Assembly: GCA_017395105.1 (NCBI GenBank)
Contig: JAFPWD010000007.1
Span: 1 to 39,471 of the forward strand
Direction of reading: 5' to 3'
Length of the DNA: 39,471 nucleotides
Source: Clostridia bacterium
GTDB taxonomy: Bacteria > Bacillota > Clostridia > Christensenellales > CAG-138
The notes beneath the pieces are model-generated. The model worked only from the letters and a program-made list of their open reading frames with translations, did not search any database and had not been told where the DNA came from. The position numbers were made by a program, and so were the translations under genes. Of this stretch, positions 16,427 to 24,207 are shown in pieces. Each line of letters starts with the position of its first letter. Position 1 is the first letter of the stretch.

Positions 16427-17356
16427 TCATTCCTTGTTAATGATATTTGTTTCAGATAATAACTGAAGCTTGATAGGATATCTTTTTATCTTCGCATACC
16501 GCACCGCATCGCGCACGGCTTCAAACTGCGAATTCTCCTGTTCAAGTATCAGCTCTTTAAACTCTCCGTCCCTTGCGGCGAAGGCTATCGCTTCGGCGGT
16601 CAGCTTGCCGTTCGAGGTCATATTCTTGCCCACGAGCGCACGGGCGGCTGAAGCATCGCCACGAATAAGCCGCTCGGTATCGAATGCTTCGCGCACTTCA
16701 CTTGACGGCTCGGATAGAGGGAGCTTTGCGTTCATCACGCAGCAGCGCTGGCAGACCTCGCAGCCGATATAGGTGCTCTGACAGTCGCGAATATGATCGG
16801 GGTGCGCCGCCGTTTCCATAAAGGCGCGGTGGCAGAGGGCAAAGTCCACGCCGCTCTCGCTTATCGCACCGGCGGGGCAGGCTTCGATACATTTTCGGCA
16901 GCTTTCACAATATGTTTTTTCGTTAAATTCGTATTGAAGCGGTTCAAGCTCCGAAACCGCGATGCTCATAAGCACTATCCGCGTTCCAAACGGGGCGATC
17001 GAAAGAAAGCCGGTGCGGAGCGCCGCTCCGATATTCGCTTTTAATAATGCGGGGCGTATCGGTATCTCCGCTTTTTCGGCGCGAATGCCAAGCTCATTAA
17101 GCTTTTTCAAAAGCGCCTTCATGCCGTGATAGGCTTGATTGGAAGCGAGATAGTAAGGTGGGATGCGCTCGCCCTCCGGAAAGGGAGAATAGGGGAAAAC
17201 GAGCGCGGCAACGCTTGTAGTGAAAGGGAATTCCGCTATAACATCCGCAACAAGATGATGCGGATTATCGCCAAGCTCATATTTTTCGGGCGCAAGAAAG
17301 AAAACTCGCTTAAAGCCGTATTCACTTGCCAGCGCGCAAAACTCCTCGTGTGTCAT
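16427..17356 (-). CDS. QueG-like (COG1600) double 4Fe-4S protein
   Basis: ATG 17356 is preceded by GGAGCGGGA, which makes it preferable to an in-frame ATG at 17386 with no ribosome site; the protein is then 309 residues. The C-terminal half carries ferredoxin-type cysteines CESCRKCIEACPAGA, a further Cys near DFALC, DCQ, and the second cluster GCEVCQRCCVMN. This is the arrangement of epoxyqueuosine reductase relatives. The N-terminal half resembles the cobalamin-binding part of QueG only loosely, and the conserved substrate region is shorter than in genuine QueG. I therefore call it a QueG-like protein rather than queG. No other queuosine gene is nearby. Confidence 0.82.
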   Translation of the reverse strand: MTHEEFCALASEYGFKRVFFLAPEKYELGDNPHHLVADVIAEFPFTTSVAALVFPYSPFPEGERIPPYYLASNQAYHGMKALLKKLNELGIRAEKAEIPIRPALLKANIGAALRTGFLSIAPFGTRIVLMSIAVSELEPLQYEFNEKTYCESCRKCIEACPAGAISESGVDFALCHRAFMETAAHPDHIRDCQSTYIGCEVCQRCCVMNAKLPLSEPSSEVREAFDTERLIRGDASAARALVGKNMTSNGKLTAEAIAFAARDGEFKELILEQENSQFEAVRDAVRYAKIKRYPIKLQLLSETNIINKE

Positions 17357-17396
17357 TCCCGCTCCAAACGGGGCGGATTGCCCCATCTTTAAAATA

Positions 17397-17419
17397 CGGC
17401 GAAGGGCATGCCTTCGCCG
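17397..17419 (-). terminator. terminator of gltX
   Basis: A perfect 9-bp GC-rich stem (17397-17405 with 17411-17419) has a 5-base loop. On the minus strand it is followed by TATTTTA. It lies 20 bases after the gltX stop codon. Confidence 0.8.
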
Positions 17420-17439
17420 CTTGAATTATTCCGAAACAA

Positions 17440-18906
17440 TCACATATTATTGAGCTTTTCAAGCCCAAGCTCAAGCCTTCTCAGCGCTTCGTCCCTGCCC
17501 AGAAGTGCGGCGATCTCGATCGCGCCGCCTGGGGTAACGGTTCTTCCGCTCATCGCGATGCGAACGGGCCAAAGCAGCGTGCCGTTCTTCATCTCCTTCT
17601 TCTCTGCATAGCCGATGAGGAAATCGTGCAGCGCGGTCTCCGTCCATTCGGGAAGCGCCTTTAGCTGAGGAACAACGTCCGCAAGAATATCGCGGCATAT
17701 CTCGGGGTTGGTCTTGGATTTTTTATTGGTGAAAAGCTCGATATCGTAGTTCTTGTCCATCTCGGCAAGGAAGCCAACGGTCTCCGCGATATCGGAGAAT
17801 ATCTCGGTGCGCGGCTGAAGAATGCGGATAAGGATATCCTCGTTTCCTTCGCGCCTTGCAATTTCGCCAACTCCCGCCTTTTCAAGCCAAGGCAAAGCCT
17901 TTTTGAAATAATCCGCGCCGTCCAGCTTGCGAACGTATTCGGCGTTCATCCAGCGGAGCTTGGCGTTATCGAAGATGGCGGGGGACTTACTCAGCCCCTC
18001 GAGCGAGAATGCTTCCTTCAGCTCGTCCAGCGTGAAGAACTCGCGGTCGTTTCCCGGGCTCCAGCCAACGAGCGCAAGATAGTTCGTAACCGCCTCGGTA
18101 AGATAGCCCGAATTCATAAGATCCTCGAAGGTCGCATCGCCGTCGCGCTTACTCAGCTTATGCGTTGCATCGCGCATGATCGTGGTAAGGTGAACGTAAA
18201 CGGGCTTCTCCCAACCGAACGCCTCATAAAGCAGGTTGTATTTCGGAGTGGAGGAAAGGTACTCCATGCCGCGAAGCACGTGCGTAATGCCCATCGTATG
18301 ATCGTCGATGATATTTGCAAAATTATAGGTCGGCATTCCGTCCGCCTTGATGAGGATCATATCGTCTAACTCGGAGCAGTTGACCGAGATATGTCCGAAG
18401 ATAGCATCATCGAAATCCGCTGTGCCCTCAGCGGGAACGTTCTGGCGAATAACGTAGGGTTCGCCTGCGGCGAGCCTGCGCTCGACCTCCTCTTTGGAGA
18501 GGTTCATGCAGTGCTTGTCGTATTTGAAGGTTCCGCCCTCGGCCTCGACCTTTGCGCGGCGCTCCTCAAGCTCCTCCTTGGTGCAGAAGCAGTAATACGC
18601 CCTGCCCATTTCAACAAGCTTTTGAGCGTACGGCAGATACATATCCTTGCGTTCGCTCTGAACGTACGGGCCGTATTCGCCGCCTACGTCGGGGCCCTCG
18701 TCCCAGTTGAGGCCAACGGTGCGAAGCGTTTTATAAACCGTTTCGATCGCGCCTTCAACAAAGCGTGCCTGATCGGTGTCCTCAATGCGAAGCATGAAAA
18801 CGCCGTCGTTCTTCTTCGCCCAAAGCCAGGCGTAGAGCGCGGTGCGAAGGTTTCCAACGTGCATAAAGCCCGTGGGGGAGGGTGCAAAGCGTGTGCGAAC
18901 AGTCAT
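17440..18906 (-). CDS. gltX: glutamyl-tRNA synthetase
   Basis: ATG 18906, with AAGGAG 8 bases upstream, gives 488 residues, the usual bacterial GluRS length. The frame is open upstream to 19020 but that part contains the promoter and no ribosome site. The class I signatures are present: the HIGH equivalent HVGN at residues 16-19 inside RFAPSPTGFMHVGNLRTAL, and the KMSKS equivalent KLSKR at 250-254. The catalytic core contains DGMPTYNFANIIDDH. It charges tRNA-Glu (and in many Firmicutes also tRNA-Gln, later amidated). The protein sequence cannot say which. It is transcribed alone. Confidence 0.97.
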   Translation of the reverse strand: MTVRTRFAPSPTGFMHVGNLRTALYAWLWAKKNDGVFMLRIEDTDQARFVEGAIETVYKTLRTVGLNWDEGPDVGGEYGPYVQSERKDMYLPYAQKLVEMGRAYYCFCTKEELEERRAKVEAEGGTFKYDKHCMNLSKEEVERRLAAGEPYVIRQNVPAEGTADFDDAIFGHISVNCSELDDMILIKADGMPTYNFANIIDDHTMGITHVLRGMEYLSSTPKYNLLYEAFGWEKPVYVHLTTIMRDATHKLSKRDGDATFEDLMNSGYLTEAVTNYLALVGWSPGNDREFFTLDELKEAFSLEGLSKSPAIFDNAKLRWMNAEYVRKLDGADYFKKALPWLEKAGVGEIARREGNEDILIRILQPRTEIFSDIAETVGFLAEMDKNYDIELFTNKKSKTNPEICRDILADVVPQLKALPEWTETALHDFLIGYAEKKEMKNGTLLWPVRIAMSGRTVTPGGAIEIAALLGRDEALRRLELGLEKLNNM

Positions 18907-18991
18907 ATTAAACTCCTTATTGTATCCGCCCATCTCGGCGAATGAATTTCGGTATCCTTTTGCGCCTCGGCGCAGAATATCAACGGACAAC

Positions 18992-19020
18992 ATGATACCA
19001 TATTTTATCCGTTTTGTCAC
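18992..19020 (-). promoter_or_regulatory. promoter of gltX
   Basis: On the minus strand GTGACA (19015-19020) and TATCAT (18992-18997) are separated by 17 bases, about 85 bases before the gltX start codon. No T-box leader was seen in that short space. Confidence 0.65.
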
Positions 19021-19073
19021 TAAATAAATACAATTATCTATATGCTATGAATTCTAAACTGCAGCCAAAGCGC

Positions 19074-19700
19074 CTATCCGTTCAGCTCCGAAACGCGCAT
19101 CACGGCGCTTGCAAGCGAGATGCCGTTCCTTTTTGCATAGAACAGAGCGCGAACGAGCCCTTCGCTATCGATCCTGTCGGCGGGGGAGAGCGTGAAAAGA
19201 TTCACGGCAAATCCGTCCGCTTCATATCGCATCGGTTCTTTACGTTCGTTACCGAAAACGAGAACGTCAAGCTCGTCATCGACCTGTATCTCCCAAACAG
19301 GCGTATCATCGGGCATTGAAAACAGCTTGAGCATGGCCGCCGCATCAGCCCGTATCCTATCGGCATACCGGGAAGGCGCCATGGCTTCGCCCTCATACAC
19401 TTCGCGGCATCGGGCGAACCTCGCCTGCATCGCCTGAAGCGAAACGCCCGCTTTTTTATAAACGGAGCCCATAAAATCCACTTGGAACTCATCGCCCGCC
19501 GCTTCCTGCATAAGCTTTTCAAAGCCGTCAAGCTCAGCGAGGGTGACTTCTTCGCTCAAAAGCTCAAAGCGAAGGGTTACAAAGCCGAATATCGGAACGG
19601 CGATATACTCCTCGAAAACTATCAGCCCGCCGCTCCTTTTATTGATATCGTCGGATACCTTTTGGATGCGCTCAAGCAGCTCGGGACTTTTTATGAACAA
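19074..19700 (-). CDS. unknown protein with a TTG start
   Basis: This 208-residue soluble protein has no motif I recognise. It is acidic, mixed alpha/beta in character, and has blocks such as FGFVTLRFELLSEEV, TPVWEIQVDDELDVLVFGNE and a C-terminal SLASAVMRVSEL. The start appears to be TTG at 19698-19700: ATGGAG lies 4-9 bases upstream as ribosome site, and an in-frame TGA lies a few codons before. No in-frame ATG could serve without losing a large part of the N terminus. It has its own promoter (19738-19766) and lies downstream of no other minus-strand gene, so it is a single-gene unit. Confidence 0.72.
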   Translation of the reverse strand: MFIKSPELLERIQKVSDDINKRSGGLIVFEEYIAVPIFGFVTLRFELLSEEVTLAELDGFEKLMQEAAGDEFQVDFMGSVYKKAGVSLQAMQARFARCREVYEGEAMAPSRYADRIRADAAAMLKLFSMPDDTPVWEIQVDDELDVLVFGNERKEPMRYEADGFAVNLFTLSPADRIDSEGLVRALFYAKRNGISLASAVMRVSELNG

Positions 19701-19737
19701 GCTCCATCATCTCCCATCACTAAGCTGATTCGGCATA

Positions 19738-19766
19738 ATAATATCATATTATTAAAGCGCTTTCAA
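19738..19766 (-). promoter_or_regulatory. promoter of the TTG-start gene
   Basis: On the minus strand TTGAAA (19761-19766) and TATTAT (19738-19743) are separated by 17 bases. Confidence 0.6.
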
Positions 19767-19815
19767 GCGCACGAAGCCCGTGCGGCGGCGCAAAAGAGAA
19801 AGCACTTCTCGGCGG

Positions 19816-19844
19816 TTGACAACCACTGCGAAAAATACTATAAT
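19816..19844 (+). promoter_or_regulatory. perfect consensus sigma-A promoter
   Basis: TTGACA at 19816-19821, a 17-base spacer, and TATAAT at 19839-19844. It drives the nucleoside phosphorylase and the following VanZ-like gene. Confidence 0.92.
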
Positions 19845-19872
19845 TGCGCAAAGCTTTTAAAGGAGCAGGAAG

Positions 19873-20640
19873 ATGAACTGGTTTTTCAAAGAGGATAAAA
19901 CCGATGCAATACTCACCGCAAAAGCAAATATCGCTTCAAAGCATGTCGAGGAAAACGATATGCCGATTTTTCCCAAAACGGCTATACTCTTTTATATGCA
20001 TAGCGGCGAGGAGTACCTTTGCCAAAACTACGGAGGAAAGCTCATGATGGAGAAATTCCCGCGCTTTCTTCGCGCCTGTCCCGTGTATTCGCTCAATGAA
20101 AATATATGCTTTCTCGACGGCGGCAGGGGTGCGCCCCATGCGGCGGACACGGTCGAAACGCTCGCCGCACTCGGCGTTGAGCGCATAATAACGGTCGGAA
20201 TGTTCGGTGCGTTTGGCGAAAATGTCGAAACGGGCGATATCATAATTCCCGAGCGCGCGCTGATCGAGGAAGGCACGAGCCATCATTATTTCGATTCGCC
20301 CGAATATGCTTATCCCGATGAAGCGCTCGCAAGCAGGCTTGCGGAGCTTACCGGCGCCAAGCTTGCCCGGATCGTTTCAACCGATTCCGTTTACCGCCAA
20401 ACCTTCTTCAAGGAGCGGCTCTGGCGCGAGAAGGGCGCGGTCGGCGTGGATATGGAAACGAGCGCGGTATTCTCCGTTTCAAACTTCCTCGGCATCAGCG
20501 CGGCTTCAATTCTCATCGCTTCCGATAAGCACCCTATGGATGAAAACTCGGTAAAGAAATGGGAGTGGAAAATGACACGGGAAATGCGCTATGAGTTCTT
20601 CGATAAGGCGGTAAAGGCCGCCCTCACGATCACCGAATAG
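19873..20640 (+). CDS. nucleoside phosphorylase (PNP/UDP family, uridine phosphorylase-like)
   Basis: This 255-residue protein belongs to the PNP_UDP_1 phosphorylase family. Typical elements are the glycine-rich phosphate-side block ITVGMFGAFGENVETGDIIIP (about residues 105-125), then EEGTSHHY, and the purine/pyrimidine-site motif GVDMETSAVFSVSNFLGI containing the key Met-Glu pair. These enzymes cleave nucleosides with phosphate to a base and ribose-1-phosphate in the cytoplasm. The EEGTSHHY segment points to the uridine phosphorylase side, but specificity is not certain. ATG 19873 follows AAAGGAGCAGG under a perfect promoter. The next gene is a VanZ-like protein 14 bases on. Confidence 0.88.
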   Translation: MNWFFKEDKTDAILTAKANIASKHVEENDMPIFPKTAILFYMHSGEEYLCQNYGGKLMMEKFPRFLRACPVYSLNENICFLDGGRGAPHAADTVETLAALGVERIITVGMFGAFGENVETGDIIIPERALIEEGTSHHYFDSPEYAYPDEALASRLAELTGAKLARIVSTDSVYRQTFFKERLWREKGAVGVDMETSAVFSVSNFLGISAASILIASDKHPMDENSVKKWEWKMTREMRYEFFDKAVKAALTITE

Positions 20641-20654
20641 GGCGAAAAGGAATA

Positions 20655-21167
20655 ATGATGGAAACCGAAAACAAAAGGCGAAGAGCTGAAGGTATAGATA
20701 GATCGAGCGATAATAACGGAAAAAACGGGCAAAACGCGGCAAGATACGCCATTATTGCCCTTTTTGCCGTTTATATCGCTGCGCTTTTTATTGTGCTGCT
20801 TGCAAGAACGCCCTATGATGAGCTGGTATCATATCAAAGCCTTATAAAACCCGCCCCCTTTGAAACAATCATCTCCCAGCTTCGCTATGCGCGCTATTCG
20901 CATAACGGCAATCTCGTTCGCTACGGCGTTTCAAACCTTCTCGGAAACGCAGTTCTGTTTCTGCCGATGGGCATTTTTCTTCCCTGCATCTTCAAAAAAC
21001 TGCGCCGAGTCTATAAAACCGTTCCGCTGATAATGGGCATGGTCGTGCTCGTTGAGCTGCTTCAGCTCGCAACGAAGCGCGGCTTTGCGGATATAGACGA
21101 TCTTATCCTCAACACCGTCGGAGCGGCGGTCGGGTACTTCACATATTGCCTTGTGAAGCATTGCTGA
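20655..21167 (+). CDS. VanZ-like family membrane protein
   Basis: This protein has 170 residues (169 if the adjacent ATG at 20658 is used, which is better spaced from AAAAGG). A charged N-terminal tail of about 28 residues precedes TM helix AIIALFAVYIAALFIVLLA. The VanZ core follows: SNLLGNAVLFLPMGIFLP, then LVELLQLATKRGFADIDDLILNTVGAAVGYF with the conserved D-x-x-D-x-x-x-N-T-x-G motif. It shares a transcript with the nucleoside phosphorylase and is closed by a strong terminator at 21200-21234. It is a paralogue in family, not a close copy, of the gene at 15833. Confidence 0.88.
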   Translation: MMETENKRRRAEGIDRSSDNNGKNGQNAARYAIIALFAVYIAALFIVLLARTPYDELVSYQSLIKPAPFETIISQLRYARYSHNGNLVRYGVSNLLGNAVLFLPMGIFLPCIFKKLRRVYKTVPLIMGMVVLVELLQLATKRGFADIDDLILNTVGAAVGYFTYCLVKHC

Positions 21168-21199
21168 GGAAATCGAATTAATACCGGCTTCAAAAACTC

Positions 21200-21234
21200 A
21201 AACGGCGGATCTGTACGGAAACCGCCGTTTTTTG
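21200..21234 (+). terminator. strong intrinsic terminator after the VanZ-like gene
   Basis: AAACGGCGG (21200-21208) pairs perfectly with CCGCCGTTT (21222-21230), and a T-run follows. It isolates the downstream STAND unit from upstream transcription. Confidence 0.9.
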
Positions 21235-21245
21235 CATCTTTTAAC

Positions 21246-21274
21246 TTGACAGCTTACAATTTTTGCATTACAAT
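21246..21274 (+). promoter_or_regulatory. promoter of the two-gene STAND unit
   Basis: TTGACA (21246-21251) and TACAAT (21269-21274) are separated by 17 bases, directly behind a terminator. Confidence 0.75.
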
Positions 21275-21338
21275 ATAACTATCAAACTGCCTTGCAGCGG
21301 TATTATTTTGCTGTTTTCAGCGCATGGAGGATATGGAT

Positions 21339-21734
21339 ATGCAAAAAAGAAAAAACAATCGTGATATTGTTCGTTGGATTCTTCTCGGCGTTGCAACGTT
21401 GAGCGTGATCGTGGGCTTCATAATATGTGTGAAAAAGAAGTTTAAGCCCTCTGAGATAATTCCGAGCATCACCGGCTTTTTAACCCTTGCCGCAACTCTG
21501 ATCCTGGACGGCAAAAACGCAAGCAAGAGCTCCGAGCCTCGGCATGATAACGACGTCGAGGATGTGGATGCTAAGGGAAAAGTTATTATAGGCTCCGGCT
21601 ATAGAAGGGCTGCGGGCGGAAGAAGAAACGAAAGCGAAAGCGGCACCGGGTTGGACAAGTATTCAAGCACGATTCGCGCTAAGAACATCAAAGCCGGAGG
21701 CGATATTACCGTGGGGGATAACAACGAAATCTAA
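21339..21734 (+). CDS. small two-TM protein with duplicated glycine-rich motif; putative effector of the STAND partner
   Basis: The best start is ATG 21339, 8 bases after GGAGG (21326-21330), giving 131 residues; in-frame ATGs at 21324 and 21333 overlap or crowd that site. A basic N terminus is followed by two TM helices (residues about 12-31 and 40-57) and then a hydrophilic tail. The tail holds two copies of one motif: VDAKGKVIIGSG (76-87) and IKAGGDITVGDNN (117-129, near the C-terminal end). The same motif, ITAEGPVQIGTGN, occurs at the N terminus of the STAND protein encoded 10 bases downstream. The arrangement (membrane domain, then repeated short motif matching the NLR) suggests a membrane-acting effector nucleated by its partner. 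No enzymatic domain is visible, and the function is inference. Confidence 0.82.
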   Translation: MQKRKNNRDIVRWILLGVATLSVIVGFIICVKKKFKPSEIIPSITGFLTLAATLILDGKNASKSSEPRHDNDVEDVDAKGKVIIGSGYRRAAGGRRNESESGTGLDKYSSTIRAKNIKAGGDITVGDNNEI

Positions 21735-21744
21735 GGAGGGACCG

Positions 21745-24141
21745 ATGAGTTTGCTTCGCAGAAAAAACAAGAATGAGACCTTAACCAAAACGCCCGCCGA
21801 AAACGCGGCAGCGGGTTCGAGCATCACCTCCGCAGAGCATATCACCGCCGAAGGACCGGTTCAGATAGGGACCGGCAACAGCATTAACCAAATCTATTAT
21901 TCTTCCGCCCCAAAGGCTTACCTGCCCGCGCCGCCTCCGCCTGTGGACGAATACTGCGGCCATGAAAACGAGCTGAATGATATTTTTGAAATGCTGACTC
22001 GCGGACGAAATGTGCTCCTTCACACCTGGGGTGGAGTGGGCAAAACCGAGTTTGCTTTGAAGCTTGCTGCGGAGCATTTCAGCGGCAATGCGGTCTATTT
22101 AGATTGTTCCAATTCGGTGAACACGGCGCTTGCAAACTGCACGGAGGGCTCAACCGATTTCAAGCAGCAGATAAACTGCGCCGTTCAGGAGCTGCGCGAG
22201 CGCAGCCATTGGCTTGCGATCTTCGATAATGTTCAGAGCGCGCAGGATGCCAAAACTGCGCTGAGCCGTTTAAACGGCTCGGGCGTTAGGGTGGTTTTGA
22301 CCGCGAGAAAAAAGCTTGAGCTGAACGGCTGCGATGCGCATGAGCTTTCAACTCTCGGAAACGATGCCGCGGAGCTTTTTCACCGCTATCATATCGAAAA
22401 GGAGAACGGCGTAAGGCGGCCTTATTCGGAAGATGAGCTTGCCTGCGTTGAGAAGATCGTAAAGCTTTCGGGCGAGCATACGCTAACGCTTGAGCTGCTT
22501 GCCAAAACCTGCCGCGCCTCGGGCAGAAGCGTTTTCGATATCCTCAAAGCCATGAATGAAGAGGGCTTTTCCCTTAAAGGAATCAACACAAGGGTGGTGC
22601 GCCAAAATGAGGATGAGGCGCTCAGGTTTATCGAGCATCTTGAAAAGCTTTACGATATCTCGGGCATCGTTAATGAGCATGCGGAGCTGATTCCGCTTAT
22701 GAAAAAGCTTTGTGTTCTTGATGTTTCGGACTGCCAAGCTGGCGACCTTGTGCGCTGGTGCACCGAGGAGGATAACGACCGTTTGAACCAACTCGCGCGG
22801 CTCGGCTGGCTGCGCGAAAAAGGTTTGCGCTATACCATGCATAACGTGGTTTCCGAGGTGCTTAAAAGAAAGCTTGAGCCCAAGTTTGCCGATATTGAGG
22901 AAACTGCGAAAGCACTTAATATGGAACTTGATGCTATCTGGAATGATACTGAGCGCCGCTATTCGCCTCAGCCCGCGCTTGCCCGGGCAAGGGCGCTGCT
23001 TGGCGCTTGCAGTGAGGCGCAGCCGCTGCTTGGAAGGATTGCGAACGATGTGGGATTGATTGAACAGGCGCAGGGCAGGTACAATGATTCGATGGCTTGC
23101 TTAGAAAAGGCGCTTGAGATAGCAAAAAAGGCACTTGGCAAGGAGCATCCTTCTACCGCAACGACCTACAATAATGTCGCCCTATTGTATAGCGATATGG
23201 GCGATTACAAGCAGGCGCTTGGTTATTATGAAAAGGCGTTGGCGATAGTAGAAAAGGTGCACGGCAAGGAGCATCCCGATACCGCAGCGACCTACAATAA
23301 TATCGCCGTATTGTATAAGGTTATGGACGAACCCAAGCAGGCGTTTGATTATTATGAAAAGGCGTTGGCGATAGAAAAAAAGGTGCACGGCAAGGATCAT
23401 TCTTCTACCGCAACGACCTATAATAATATCGCCGGATTGTATCAGGATATGGGCGATTACAAGCAGGCGCTTGATTATTATGAAAAGGATTTGGCGATAA
23501 GTGAAAAGGTGCACGGCAAGGAGCATCCTTCTACCGCAACGACCTACAATAATATCGCCGTATTGTATAAGACTATGGGTGATTACAAGCAGGCGCTTGG
23601 TTATTATGAAAAGGCGTTGGCGATAAGAGAAAAGGTGCTCGGGAAGGAGCATACCGATACCGCAACGACCTATAATAATATCGCCGGATTGTATCGCGAT
23701 ATGGGCGATTACAAGCAGGCGCTTGGTTATTATGAAAAGGCGTTGGCGATAAGAGAAAAGGTGCTCGGGAAGGAGCATCCTTCTACCGCAACGATCTACA
23801 ATAATATCGCCGGATTGTATAGGATTATGGGCGAACCCAAGCAGGCGCTTGATTATTATGAAAAGGCGCTTACGATATGTGAAAAGGTGCGCGGCAAGGA
23901 GCATCCAAATACCGCCATCATCTACCATAATGTTGCAGGATTGCATCTTGATCTTAGCAATCCCGCTGTTGCCGCAAGGTATTTTGCGGCCGCGCTTCGG
24001 ATCTATTCTAAGCGCAATGATGAAAAGTACGCCGAGGACGAAATGCAGGGGCTGAAACTTGCGTTTTCAATGGATGGCGGAAAAACTGAGGGCTTTCAGG
24101 ATTGGCTTGATGCGCTGCTCTCATCCCCCGAACTGCCGTAG
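21745..24141 (+). CDS. STAND NTPase: N-terminal motif, NB-ARC domain, tetratricopeptide repeats
   Basis: This 798-residue protein begins with a disordered segment holding the motif ITAEGPVQIGTGN (residues 33-45) and a proline-rich linker. An NB-ARC-like module follows: YCGHENELNDI entry motif (70-80), P-loop GGVGKT (96-101), Walker B LAIFDN (157-162), VVLTARKK sensor (183-190), a GEHTLTLELLAKT block matching GLPLAL, and a winged-helix region to about 400. Seven 42-residue kinesin-light-chain-type TPRs follow (about 465-755), then a short end. Such proteins sense a ligand with the TPR part and oligomerise on activation. No enzymatic N-terminal domain is present, so signalling must go through the short motif, most likely to the small membrane protein. 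ATG 21745 has AAGGAGGGA upstream. Confidence 0.93.
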   Translation: MSLLRRKNKNETLTKTPAENAAAGSSITSAEHITAEGPVQIGTGNSINQIYYSSAPKAYLPAPPPPVDEYCGHENELNDIFEMLTRGRNVLLHTWGGVGKTEFALKLAAEHFSGNAVYLDCSNSVNTALANCTEGSTDFKQQINCAVQELRERSHWLAIFDNVQSAQDAKTALSRLNGSGVRVVLTARKKLELNGCDAHELSTLGNDAAELFHRYHIEKENGVRRPYSEDELACVEKIVKLSGEHTLTLELLAKTCRASGRSVFDILKAMNEEGFSLKGINTRVVRQNEDEALRFIEHLEKLYDISGIVNEHAELIPLMKKLCVLDVSDCQAGDLVRWCTEEDNDRLNQLARLGWLREKGLRYTMHNVVSEVLKRKLEPKFADIEETAKALNMELDAIWNDTERRYSPQPALARARALLGACSEAQPLLGRIANDVGLIEQAQGRYNDSMACLEKALEIAKKALGKEHPSTATTYNNVALLYSDMGDYKQALGYYEKALAIVEKVHGKEHPDTAATYNNIAVLYKVMDEPKQAFDYYEKALAIEKKVHGKDHSSTATTYNNIAGLYQDMGDYKQALDYYEKDLAISEKVHGKEHPSTATTYNNIAVLYKTMGDYKQALGYYEKALAIREKVLGKEHTDTATTYNNIAGLYRDMGDYKQALGYYEKALAIREKVLGKEHPSTATIYNNIAGLYRIMGEPKQALDYYEKALTICEKVRGKEHPNTAIIYHNVAGLHLDLSNPAVAARYFAAALRIYSKRNDEKYAEDEMQGLKLAFSMDGGKTEGFQDWLDALLSSPELP
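23137..24018 (+). repeat. seven 126-bp tandem repeats encoding TPR units
   Basis: Units begin at 23137, 23263, 23389, 23515, 23641, 23767 and 23893, each opening with GG(C/G)AAGGA(G/T)CAT. The central units are nearly identical at the DNA level, including silent positions, while the last is diverged. This indicates recent duplication or homogenisation, so unit number may vary between strains. Confidence 0.9.
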
Positions 24142-24150
24142 GAAATTAAG

Positions 24151-24188
24151 AAAACGCGCTGTCCGCTTTTGAGCGGGCGGCGCGTTTT
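24151..24188. terminator. bidirectional terminator after the STAND gene
   Basis: AAAACGCGC (24151-24159) pairs with GCGCGTTTT (24180-24188), with further internal pairing (GU allowed) around a TTTG loop. A-run and T-run flank it, so it can stop transcripts from either side. Confidence 0.88.
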
Positions 24189-24207
24189 ACAGCGCTTTTG
24201 CGGAGAT

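Noticed and set aside
16427-17356. Naming the Fe-S gene queG
   Set aside because: Cluster cysteines fit, but the substrate and cobalamin region is too divergent and no queuosine genes are near.
23182-23946. 254-codon minus-strand frame inside the TPR region
   Set aside because: It repeats with the 126-bp unit and is the antisense shadow of the TPR array.
23137-24018. Regular 126-bp repeats considered as a CRISPR-like or satellite array
   Set aside because: The repeat is in frame, has no unrelated spacers, and encodes canonical TPRs.
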